NCBI GenBank assembly: GCA_023433305.1
Contig: JAEZCZ010000083.1
Location: forward strand, 1-26,061
Direction: 5' to 3'
DNA length: 26,061 bases
From: Pseudomonadota bacterium
GTDB taxonomy: Bacteria > Pseudomonadota > Alphaproteobacteria > Sphingomonadales > Sphingomonadaceae
Part shown: one piece after another, positions 14,909 to 21,917 of the stretch
Position numbering within the stretch: the first letter of the stretch is position 1
Layout of the letters: each line of letters begins with the position of its first letter
The notes under the pieces: generated by a model
What the model saw: the letters and a program-made list of their open reading frames with translations, nothing else
Database searches by the model: none
Told to the model about the DNA's origin: nothing
Program-made: the position numbers and the translations under genes

Positions 14909-16171
14909 TCAGCGCGTGATGGCGAGCGCGTTGCTGCCCACGGTAACCTGCCAGCCGGCCGCGCGCAGAGCGTTGGCTAAACCATTGAGATCGCCGAGAT
15001 AAGTCACCCGCAACACGGAGGTCCCACCGATCGCCACGCTGCTCGTCGCCACCGAGCGCACGCCGGAAGCGCCGCGCACCGAAGCGAGCGAGGCATCGAC
15101 CGAGCGCGCGTCGGGCGTCGCCACTTGGACCGTATACGTCCCCAACGCCACGGGTGTGTCCTCGGTCGGCGTGGCTGCAGGTACCCCCGCATCCGTTTCG
15201 CTCGGAACGACCTCGCGGGCGCCGGCCGCGACCTCCTCGGCCCGGCGAGCGGCTTCGATCAGCGCTCGAATCTCGGGGCGGATCTCGGCCGCGCCCAGCG
15301 AAAGCGTCGGGTCCGGCCGCAGCTTGCCCTCCGCCAGCGCGCGCGTGAACATCTGGTCGAAGCGCTGCACCGCGCGGTTCATCATCGCCGGAATCTGGTC
15401 GGCGCTCTGCACGCGCAAGGTGAACTCGCCGAGCCAGCGGTTGTCCGGGCCGTACCGCCCGGTGAAACGCCCTTCCACCGGCCCGCCGGGATAGCTGTAG
15501 CGCAAGTTCGCGATCGGGATCAGCACGTCCGCCGCGCCGAACTGGTCGAGGATGTCGTTCCACCACACACGGCTGCGTCGCCCGGTCTGGCCGAACGTCA
15601 GGAGCAGCGATTCCCCGCCCGCCCCCGACGGGCGGACGTAATCGATAGCGCTGGAGCCGAACTGCGTCTCCGCCCAGGCCCGCTGCCACGGATTACGCAC
15701 CTCGAACATCGTCTGCGTGCCGCCGCTGATCAGCACCGGCAGCGTCAGCATGGGCGCCGACCGGGCGCGCTCGCCTTCTCCGCCGAGCAGGCCGCCGGCG
15801 CGCGCCCGGTCGAACACGACGCCGAGGGTGGCGATGTAGCGGCGGGGCCCGAGCTGTTCCTGCTGCACGACGATCGCGGACACGAGACCTTCGAGCTGCG
15901 AGTCCGGAATCGCCGGACCGCCGAGCTTTTTCCACGCGAGCTTCTGCGCCTCGCGCCAGCCATTGAGTCGCGCGTCCTCCGGGTTCTTTCCGGTGACGTC
16001 GACCTCGATGTCGCGAACTTCGATGTCCTCGCTGCTGGCGACTGGGATGATGCCGCGGTCGCCCCCCACCTGCGCCACGAGCGCCGCTGCCGCGACCAGC
16101 GCAAGCGCCACCGCGATGAGGGCCCAGGGGCGGCGCACGGTCGGGGCTGTGGGGAGGGTGAGGCTCGGCAT
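14909..16171 (-). CDS. DUF2066 domain protein, membrane-anchored
   Basis: About 420 residues from ATG 16171; a TTG at 16216 would add 15. A membrane anchor or signal helix is at about 16-36 (ALIAVALALVAAAALVAQV). The region after it (EDIEVRDIEVDVTGKNPEDARLNGWREAQKLAWKKL, read as separate motifs DVTGKNPEDAR and GWREAQKLAW) is the DUF2066 signature, a periplasmic family of unknown function. An Ala/Glu/Thr-rich linker (about 330-350) leads to a small C-terminal domain (TYTVQVATPDARSVDASL, then GWQVTVG) with a beta-alpha-beta pattern like SPOR or heavy-metal-associated folds. It is the first gene of a four-gene minus-strand run with hda, cysE and DUF2794, and is divergent from purM across 71 bases. 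Confidence 0.8.
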   Translation of the reverse strand: MPSLTLPTAPTVRRPWALIAVALALVAAAALVAQVGGDRGIIPVASSEDIEVRDIEVDVTGKNPEDARLNGWREAQKLAWKKLGGPAIPDSQLEGLVSAIVVQQEQLGPRRYIATLGVVFDRARAGGLLGGEGERARSAPMLTLPVLISGGTQTMFEVRNPWQRAWAETQFGSSAIDYVRPSGAGGESLLLTFGQTGRRSRVWWNDILDQFGAADVLIPIANLRYSYPGGPVEGRFTGRYGPDNRWLGEFTLRVQSADQIPAMMNRAVQRFDQMFTRALAEGKLRPDPTLSLGAAEIRPEIRALIEAARRAEEVAAGAREVVPSETDAGVPAATPTEDTPVALGTYTVQVATPDARSVDASLASVRGASGVRSVATSSVAIGGTSVLRVTYLGDLNGLANALRAAGWQVTVGSNALAITR

Positions 16172-16242
16172 CGGGGAAATCGCCGGCCTTTTGCCCAAAG
16201 GCGAGTGGAAATCCAAGCGCGAAAGACTAAAGCGCGAAGCTT

Positions 16243-17337
16243 ATGGCTTCCAATGACAGCTACACATACGCCAAGGCCGGCGTTTCGATCGATGCCGGGA
16301 ACGCGCTGGTCAAGGCGATCGGGCCGCTCGTTAAGGCGACTCGCCGCCCGGGCGCGGACGCCGAAATCGGCGGGTTCGGCGGCTTCTTCGACCCCAAGGC
16401 GGCCGGATATACCGACCCGCTGCTGGTCGCCGCGAACGACGGCGTGGGCACCAAGCTCAAGCTGGCGATCGACACCGGCCGCCACGACACCGTCGGGATC
16501 GACCTGGTGGCGATGTGCGCCAACGACCTCATCGTGCAGGGGGCAGAGCCGCTCTTCTTCCTCGACTACTTCGCCACCGGCAAGCTCGACACGGGCGTGG
16601 CGGAGCGCGTGATCGCGGGCATCGCGCGCGGCTGCACGATCGCGGGTTGCGCGCTGATCGGAGGCGAGACCGCCGAGATGCCGGGCATGTACGCGGCGGG
16701 CGATTACGATCTCGCCGGATTCTGCGTGGGCGCGGTCGAGCGCGGGGAGCAGTTGACCGGCGATCGGGTTGCGCCCGGGCACGTCCTGCTCGGGCTGGCC
16801 AGCTCAGGCGTGCACTCGAACGGCTTTTCGCTCGTCCGCCGTCTGGCCGAGGACCTCGGTTGGCAGATGGACCAGCCGGCATCTTTTGACCCAGACCGTC
16901 TGCTTATCGAGGCGCTCATCGAACCGACGCGGATCTACGTGCAGAGCCTGCTGCCCATCGTCCGCGCGGGCAAGATCGATGCGCTGGCCCACATCACCGG
17001 CGGAGGACTGCTCGAGAACATACCCCGCGTGCTGCCCGAAGGCGCGCTCGCGGTGGTCGATGCCGATGCCTGGGAGCAGCCGGCACTGATGGCCTTCCTC
17101 CAGACGCAGGGCAACATCGAGCCGGGCGAGATGGCGCGTACCTTCAATTGCGGCGTCGGCATGGTGCTGGCTGTGCAGGCCGAACTCGCGCGCGAAGTCG
17201 CGGCCGAGCTCGAAACCGCGGGCGAGGACGTGGTCCGGATCGGCGAGGTGGTCGAGGGGCCGCGCGGCTGCATCGTGCGCGGCGCGGCTGGCGCGTGGGG
17301 CGCGCGCGACGCGTGGGAAGCGCAGCACCTTGCCTGA
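16243..17337 (+). CDS. purM: Phosphoribosylformylglycinamidine cyclo-ligase (AIR synthetase)
   Basis: A 364-residue enzyme that closes the imidazole ring of FGAM to give AIR with ATP. The N-terminal motif YAKAGVSIDAGNALV, the nucleotide loop NDGVGTKLKLA (near 65-75), AMCANDLIVQGAEPLFFLDY, GGETAEMPGMY and the C-terminal HITGGGLLENIPRVLP are all present (each a separate stretch). The start is ATG 16243, with GAAG five bases upstream. The gene overlaps purN by 8 bases, so the two are an operon. No mutation is seen, in contrast to purC. Confidence 0.97.
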   Translation: MASNDSYTYAKAGVSIDAGNALVKAIGPLVKATRRPGADAEIGGFGGFFDPKAAGYTDPLLVAANDGVGTKLKLAIDTGRHDTVGIDLVAMCANDLIVQGAEPLFFLDYFATGKLDTGVAERVIAGIARGCTIAGCALIGGETAEMPGMYAAGDYDLAGFCVGAVERGEQLTGDRVAPGHVLLGLASSGVHSNGFSLVRRLAEDLGWQMDQPASFDPDRLLIEALIEPTRIYVQSLLPIVRAGKIDALAHITGGGLLENIPRVLPEGALAVVDADAWEQPALMAFLQTQGNIEPGEMARTFNCGVGMVLAVQAELAREVAAELETAGEDVVRIGEVVEGPRGCIVRGAAGAWGARDAWEAQHLA

Positions 17338-18292
17338 GAAGGCCAAAGTCGCCGTCCTTCTCTCGGGCACGGGGACGACGATGTCCTCGTTGCTGTTCCA
17401 TTCGCGGCTGCCCGACTGCCCGTACGAGATCGTGCTCGTCGCCAGCAACGTGCCCGAGGCCCTCGGCCTGCGGATCGCCGAGGCGGAAGGCATTCCCACT
17501 TTCGCGCACAGCCACAAGGGCCTGGAGCGCGAGGCGCACGAAGAGATCATGGACCGCGCCCTGCGCGAAGCCGGCGCCGAATACATCGCTCTCGCCGGCT
17601 ACATGCGCGTCCTGACCGAGAGCTTCGTCGGGAAATGGGCGGGCCGGATGGTCAACACCCATCCCTCGCTGCTGCCCAAGTTCAAGGGCCTGCACACGCA
17701 CGAACGCGCCATCGAGGCCGGCGAGAGCCACGGGGGCTGCTCGGTCCATGTCGTCACACCCGAACTCGACGGGGGCCCGCTGCTCGGGCAGATCGCGGTC
17801 CGCATCCTCGCGGACGACACGCCAGACACCCTCAATCGCCGCGTGATCATGGCCGAATACCAGCTCTATCCGCGGATGCTCTCCGACTACGTCAGCCGCC
17901 CTTATCGCGCCGACTGGCTGCTGGAACGGGTGCGCGAACTCGCCCTCGCCCTTCCAGAAGCCGAAGAGCGGGACAGCCACGGCTCTCCCGGCTGGCGCAC
18001 CGCGGGCAAGAGCGGCAAGTTCTTCGCCTATTTCGCGGATCGCCATCATGGTGCCGACGAGATCGGTCTGATCGTCAAGACCGACGGCCTCGACGAGCTC
18101 ACCGCCTTGGTCGAGCGCGATCCGGAGACCTATTACCGGCCCGCCTACTACGGCGCTTCGGGATGGGTCGGCATCGCGCTCAACCGGCCGGGCACCGACT
18201 GGGACCATGTCGCCGAGTGGCTGCAACGCAGCTGGCGAGCGGTCGCCCCCGCCCGCCTCACGCGGCTGCAGGACATAGCGGACCAGTTCTAG
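17330..18292 (+). CDS. purN: GAR transformylase PurN fused to a YjbR/MmcQ-like domain
   Basis: A 320-residue protein starting at TTG 17330, inside the end of purM, with GGAAG 9 bases upstream. Residues 5-190 are PurN, which moves formyl from 10-formyl-tetrahydrofolate to GAR. The catalytic triad Asn109, His111 (VNTHPSLLP) and Asp147 (PELDGGP) matches E. coli PurN Asn106, His108 and Asp144. The phosphate loop is SGTGTTMSSLL, a variant of the usual SGxGSNLQAL. Residues about 195-310 form a second domain (DWLLERVRELALALPEAEE, GKSGKFFAYF, YYGASGWVGIALN, DWDHVAEWLQRSW) like the YjbR/MmcQ family, whose role is poorly known. Single-domain PurN is about 190-215 residues, so this is a fusion. No frameshift or stop separates the two parts. 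Confidence 0.93.
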   Translation: MPEKAKVAVLLSGTGTTMSSLLFHSRLPDCPYEIVLVASNVPEALGLRIAEAEGIPTFAHSHKGLEREAHEEIMDRALREAGAEYIALAGYMRVLTESFVGKWAGRMVNTHPSLLPKFKGLHTHERAIEAGESHGGCSVHVVTPELDGGPLLGQIAVRILADDTPDTLNRRVIMAEYQLYPRMLSDYVSRPYRADWLLERVRELALALPEAEERDSHGSPGWRTAGKSGKFFAYFADRHHGADEIGLIVKTDGLDELTALVERDPETYYRPAYYGASGWVGIALNRPGTDWDHVAEWLQRSWRAVAPARLTRLQDIADQF

Positions 18293-18393
18293 AGCCGAAT
18301 CCAGCCGAGCAGAACGAGCAGCAGCAGGGTTATCGCCGCGGAGATCAGCAGCGAGCCTGCGCAGCCGAGCCGGTTGTTGAAGAAGAAAAACAT
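18289..18393 (-). CDS. 34-residue membrane microprotein
   Basis: A small gene with ATG at 18393 and TAG at 18289-18291. The protein begins MFFFFNNRLGCAG and continues into a hydrophobic helix (SLLISAAITLLLLVLLGW), ending IRL. It looks like a single-pass inner-membrane protein with a short Phe/Asn/Arg head, and resembles tiny proteins I recall from sphingomonad genomes, though I cannot verify this here. Its stop uses the palindrome CTAG, which on the other strand gives the purN stop, so the convergent genes overlap by 3 bases at their stops. Only a weak GAG lies upstream of the ATG. Function is unknown. Confidence 0.65.
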   Translation of the reverse strand: MFFFFNNRLGCAGSLLISAAITLLLLVLLGWIRL

Positions 18394-18444
18394 GGCTCGC
18401 GAACGGTAGCGCGCCGCCCGGGTTCCATGGCCCGCGTCAAGCTC

Positions 18445-18473
18445 TTGTGTAATGTTGTATCATCCCCCATAAA
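18445..18473 (+). promoter_or_regulatory. AT-rich promoter candidate for the methyltransferase
   Basis: An AT-rich patch in a GC-rich region. TTGTGT (18445-18450) and CATAAA (18468-18473) are 17 bases apart; TATCAT at 18458-18463 is a better -10 match but lacks a -35 partner. With the first pair, transcription would begin about at ATG 18480, giving a leaderless message. GTAATGTT within it could also be half of a regulator site. Confidence 0.35.
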
Positions 18474-18479
18474 GTGGGC

Positions 18480-19161
18480 ATGAGCGATTTCCTCAAGGGC
18501 TTCGAAGATCCCGCCGCCGTCGCGCTACGCCGAGAACCCGCCGCGCTACATGCCCGGCTATGCGGACGTCCAGCGGATGGCCGCGATCCTGCTCGCCGAG
18601 CACATGCCCGATGATGGCACCCTCCTCGTCCTCGGCGCTGGCGGCGGGCTTGAGATGAAAGTTTTCGCCGAGATGCAGCCGCATTGGCGCTTTGTCGGCG
18701 TCGATCCGGCGCCCGAGATGCTGAAGCTGGCCCGCGCCACGCTCGGTCCGGACGAAGCGCGCGCCGAGTGGGTTGAAGGCTACATCGACGATGCGCCAGC
18801 GGGCCCATTCGACGGAGCCGCCTGCCTGCTCACGCTACACTTCCTTCCCGCGCCCGAGCGGCTGCGCACGCTACGCGAAATCCGCGCCCGCCTCGCTCCC
18901 GGCGCACCCTTCGTCGCGGCGCATTCGAGCTTCCCGCAAGCATCGGGCGAGCGGGAAATCTGGCTGCGCCGCTATACCGATTTCGCGATCGCCAAGGGAG
19001 CCGACCCCGCTCAGGCGCGAGGAGCCGGCCAGGCGGTCGCCGCCAATCTGGACCTGCTCGATCCCGAAGCCGATGCCGAGCTCATCCGCCAAGCCGGCTT
19101 CCGCGACGTCGAACTCTTCTACGCCGCCTTCACGTGGCGCGGCTGGGTCGGGTTGGCCTGA
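18480..19161 (+). pseudogene. Class I SAM-dependent methyltransferase, N-terminal frameshift
   Basis: ATG 18480 opens MSDFLKGFEDPAAVA, then the frame shifts: the sequence continues correctly as YAENPPRYMPGYADVQRM in another frame from about 18526. The shift fits loss of two bases in a GC repeat at about 18523-18526, where GTCGCGCGCTAC would be expected and GTCGCGCTAC is found. The remaining body is an intact 203-residue frame from ATG 18550 to 19161. It holds the SAM motif LVLGAGGGLEM, an acidic loop (VGVDPAPEML), DGAACLLTLHFLP and the final FRDVELFYAAFTWRGW. The substrate is unknown. Initiation at 18550 is possible but has no ribosome site and loses about 23 N-terminal residues. It may be a real mutation or a sequence error. 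Confidence 0.78.
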
Positions 19162-19237
19162 GGCAGACAAGGTTAGCGCGCCGGCTCGCCGTGTCAGCGA
19201 TGGGTGGGAAGCGGACCTTCAACGCCGTCCTCAACGC

Positions 19238-19266
19238 AAAAAAAGCCGCCGGATCGCTCCGGCGGC
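19238..19266 (-). terminator. Rho-independent terminator of ndk
   Basis: On the minus strand, a perfect 9-bp stem (GCCGCCGGA with TCCGGCGGC, 4-base loop, 19245-19266) is followed by seven T (19238-19244). It lies 26 bases after the ndk stop. This is the clearest terminator in the window. Confidence 0.93.
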
Positions 19267-19291
19267 CTCGTGCGTGGAAAGCTCGGAGAGA

Positions 19292-19714
19292 TCAGCCGAC
19301 GATTTCTTCGGGCTTGAAGAAGTAGTCGATCTCGATCTTGGCGTTCTCGTCGCTGTCCGAGCCGTGGACCGAGTTGGCCTCGATGCTCTCGGCGAAAGTC
19401 TTGCGGATCGTACCCTCGGCGGCGTCGGCCGGGTTGGTCGCACCCATGACTTCGCGGTTGCGCTTCACGGCGTCGTCACCCTCGAGCACCTGCACCACGA
19501 CCGGGCCGCTGGTCATGAAGCTGACGAGGTCGCCGAAGAAGGGGCGCTCCTTGTGGACGGCATAGAAGCCCTCGGCCTGCTCGCGGGTCATGTGGATGCG
19601 CTTCGAGGCGACGACGCGCAGGCCGGCGTCTTCCAGCATCTTGGTGACCGCACCGGTCAGGTTACGGCGGGTGGCGTCGGGCTTGATGATCGAAAAGGTG
19701 CGGGTGGCCGCCAT
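19292..19714 (-). CDS. ndk: Nucleoside diphosphate kinase
   Basis: A 140-residue enzyme that passes the gamma phosphate of ATP to nucleoside diphosphates, keeping nucleotide pools balanced. The catalytic histidine is His117 in ANSVHGSDS; the start MAATRTFSIIKPDATRRN and the motif RPFFGDLVSFMTSGPVV are typical. Length is normal for bacterial Ndk. The start is ATG 19714, with AAGGA 8 bases upstream. It lies after holC by 70 bases and is followed by the strong terminator, so it probably ends the pepA-holC-ndk unit. Confidence 0.98.
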   Translation of the reverse strand: MAATRTFSIIKPDATRRNLTGAVTKMLEDAGLRVVASKRIHMTREQAEGFYAVHKERPFFGDLVSFMTSGPVVVQVLEGDDAVKRNREVMGATNPADAAEGTIRKTFAESIEANSVHGSDSDENAKIEIDYFFKPEEIVG

Positions 19715-19776
19715 GGCAAAGGTCCTTCGAATTGTGCCGGGATTTGCGCGCGCCGTTAGCTGGCGCCTTCGCCGTG

Positions 19777-19796
19777 CGCAAGGCTCAAGCCTTGCG
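19777..19796 (-). other. Hairpin with the holC stop codon in its loop
   Basis: CGCAAGGC (19777-19784) and GCCTTGCG (19789-19796) form a perfect 8-bp stem with a 4-base loop. On the minus strand the loop is TTGA and includes the holC stop. There is no T-run, so it may be a 3'-end stabiliser or a weak terminator between holC and ndk. Confidence 0.4.
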
Positions 19797-20225
19797 GACC
19801 CATTTGCCGCCTTCGAGCTCGTGGAACTCGCGCGCAATGTCCTCGCGCCCGTCGAACCGGCGCCAGGTTTGGCGCGCTTCAGCCCGGCCCGTTTCGTCGA
19901 AGAACAGCAGCGCGCGGTCGAAACGCTCGGCGTCCTCGCGCCATCGTCCGTCGGCGAGCGCAATGAGCGTCGCGCCATTCGGGGCCGCGCAGTCCGTCGA
20001 CAGCAGCAGCGGCTGGCGTTCGGCATGCGGCGCATCGGCGCGGCCGTGAGCGAGGAAGTCCTCGGGCGAGAACTCCCACAGGGCCTTGTCGAGGCGGTCC
20101 AGTATCTCGCGGTCCTCGGCGACGACCAGCATCCGCTGCCCCTGCCCTTTGGCGGCGCGCGCGATCAGCGGCAGCACGCGCTCGACCGGCTGCGCGCCCG
20201 ACAGGTAGAAACCGAGGCGCTCCAA
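19785..20225 (-). CDS. holC: DNA polymerase III chi subunit
   Basis: A 146-residue protein of the HolC family, which in DNA polymerase III links the clamp loader to single-strand-binding protein. Conserved features are the start RLGFYLSG, the block ILDRLDKALWEFSPEDFLAHGRA (motif LWEFSPEDFLAHG) and PNGATLIALADG. It begins at TTG 20225 with AGGCGGG just upstream; no ATG fits. The position between pepA and ndk is typical for alphaproteobacteria and supports the call. The loop between the hydrophobic core and the C-terminus (RAEARQTWRRFDG, then FHELEGGKWVRKA) is also typical. Confidence 0.9.
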   Translation of the reverse strand: MERLGFYLSGAQPVERVLPLIARAAKGQGQRMLVVAEDREILDRLDKALWEFSPEDFLAHGRADAPHAERQPLLLSTDCAAPNGATLIALADGRWREDAERFDRALLFFDETGRAEARQTWRRFDGREDIAREFHELEGGKWVRKA

Positions 20226-20273
20226 GTCCCGCCTACCGCTTCGCTACTTGAGGCCGGGGCATCACCCCTCCTT

Positions 20274-20356
20274 CGTCATTGCGAGCGAAGCGAAGCAATC
20301 CAGGGCCGCCTTGCACCGCCCCGGACTGATTCGACTGTGCGCTCCTCGCAATGACG
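20274..20356. repeat. REP-like palindromic element between pepA and holC
   Basis: Arms CGTCATTGCGAG (20274-20285) and CTCGCAATGACG (20345-20356) form a perfect 12-bp inverted repeat enclosing 59 bases. Next to the left arm is CGAAGCGAAGCAATCCAG, known from dispersed proteobacterial repeats that give the spurious peptide HCERSEAIQ when translated. It fills most of the 141-base gap between pepA and holC. Only one copy occurs in the window. Confidence 0.75.
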
Positions 20357-20366
20357 ACACTGGGGT

Positions 20367-21821
20367 CTAACTTTCCAGCGTGTCGCGAACGAAGCGGTCG
20401 ATCAGGCGCACACCGAAGCCCGTCGCGCCCTTGTCCCAGGTCTGTCCCGGCTTGTCGGCCCAGACCATGCCCGCGATGTCGAGGTGCGCCCACGGCGTGC
20501 CTTCGTCGATGAAGCGCTGCAGGTATTGCGCCGCGGTGATCGATCCCGCCCAGCGCGGGCCCACGTTCTTCATGTCGGCGATCTGCGAATCGAGCAGCTT
20601 GTCGTAAGCCGGCGAGAGCGGGAAGCGCCACAGCTTGTCCCCGCTCGCCTTCCCCGCCGCGAGCAGCTTGTCCGCGAGGCCGTCGTTGTTCGAGAACAGC
20701 CCGCCATGTTCGTGGCCGAGCGAGATAATCATCGCGCCGGTCAGCGTGGCGAGATCGACGATCGCTGCCGGCTTGAACTCGCGCTGCGCCCAGGTAAGCG
20801 CGTCGCACAAGACCAGACGCCCTTCGGCGTCGGTATTGATGACCTCGACCGTCTGGCCCGACAGCGTCGTGACCACGTCGCCCGGTCGCTGGGCCTTGCC
20901 GTCGGGCATGTTCTCCCCCAAGCCGCACACGCCGCTGACGTTGGCTTTCGCCTTGCGCAGCGCCAGCGAGAGCATCGCGCCCGCCACCGCGCCCGCGCCG
21001 CCCATGTCCCACTTCATGTCTTCCATGCCGGCGGCGGGCTTGATCGAGATGCCGCCGGTGTCGAAGGTCACGCCTTTGCCCACAAAAACGGTCGGCGCGG
21101 CTTTCGCCTCGCCGCCGTTCCACTTGATGACCAGCAGCCGCGCATCGCGCTGCGAGCCGAGCGAGACGCCGACCAGCGCTCCCATCCCCAATTCCGCCAT
21201 CTCGGCTTCGGTCAGGAACGAAAGCTCCGCGCCGGTCCCTTCGAAGCGCTTCTGGCAGCGCTCGACGAAGCTCTCCGGATAGATGACATTCGCCGGCTCG
21301 GCGACCAGTTCGCGGGTGAACTCGACGCCTTGGGCAAGCGCCTGCTCGACCTGCCAGGCCGCCTCGGCCCCCTCGGGCGCGCCGATCACCGCGACTTTCT
21401 CGAGCGTGCGCTTCTGCTCGTCCTTGAGCTTGGTGCGATAGGCGTCATGCCGCCATGCGCGCAGCCGGAGGCCCGTCAGCACCGAGGCGAGCGCCGCCGC
21501 ATCGAGCCCCGTCGCGTCGAGCGTGACTTGCGTCTCGCCCGAGGTCAGGTAGCGCGCCGCCAGCGCCGCCCCGGCACGCTCGAGCGAAGCCGAGCGGCTC
21601 TCGTCCGCCTTGCCGGCGCCGACCAACGCCACGCGCACCACCGCGCCGCCGCGCTCCACGAAACCCTCGAACAACTGGCCCGCCTTGCCCGTGAACCGCG
21701 CCGTGCGCGCGCCTTCCAACAGAGGACGCTCGAGGTCGTCGGGAAGCTTGTCTTGATCGACCACGCGCGCGATCAGGCGCGCGCCGGCAGGATCGGCGGC
21801 ACTGTTGAAGCTGACTTGCAT
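20367..21821 (-). CDS. pepA: Leucyl aminopeptidase (M17)
   Basis: A 484-residue cytosolic aminopeptidase that frees N-terminal residues, with two metal ions and bicarbonate at the site. The signature NTDAEGRL is present, together with VGKGVTFDTGGISIKP (metal ligands Lys and Asp), MKWDMGGAGAV and the following LGHEHGGLFSNND region. The C-terminal end (GATGFGVRLIDRFV) is typical. The open frame extends to 21914, but ATG 21821 has GGAGAG three bases before it and starts the usual N-terminus (MQVSFNS). In some bacteria PepA also binds DNA. It is divergent from lptD over 96 bases and upstream of holC. Confidence 0.96.
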   Translation of the reverse strand: MQVSFNSAADPAGARLIARVVDQDKLPDDLERPLLEGARTARFTGKAGQLFEGFVERGGAVVRVALVGAGKADESRSASLERAGAALAARYLTSGETQVTLDATGLDAAALASVLTGLRLRAWRHDAYRTKLKDEQKRTLEKVAVIGAPEGAEAAWQVEQALAQGVEFTRELVAEPANVIYPESFVERCQKRFEGTGAELSFLTEAEMAELGMGALVGVSLGSQRDARLLVIKWNGGEAKAAPTVFVGKGVTFDTGGISIKPAAGMEDMKWDMGGAGAVAGAMLSLALRKAKANVSGVCGLGENMPDGKAQRPGDVVTTLSGQTVEVINTDAEGRLVLCDALTWAQREFKPAAIVDLATLTGAMIISLGHEHGGLFSNNDGLADKLLAAGKASGDKLWRFPLSPAYDKLLDSQIADMKNVGPRWAGSITAAQYLQRFIDEGTPWAHLDIAGMVWADKPGQTWDKGATGFGVRLIDRFVRDTLES

Positions 21822-21852
21822 TTTCTCTCCGCTCGAACGTGTGCGAGGTGCG

Positions 21853-21864
21853 GCGGCATGCCGC
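21853..21864. other. 12-bp palindrome in the pepA-lptD gap
   Basis: GCGGCATGCCGC is a perfect palindrome in the middle of the divergent gap and is followed by TTCGAA (21867-21872). It may be an operator, but such short GC palindromes also arise by chance in this genome. Confidence 0.25.
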
Positions 21865-21917
21865 GGTTCGAATTGGCTGGCGTTGCAGTTAGAGTCGACC
21901 GGTGACATAGGCAAGGG

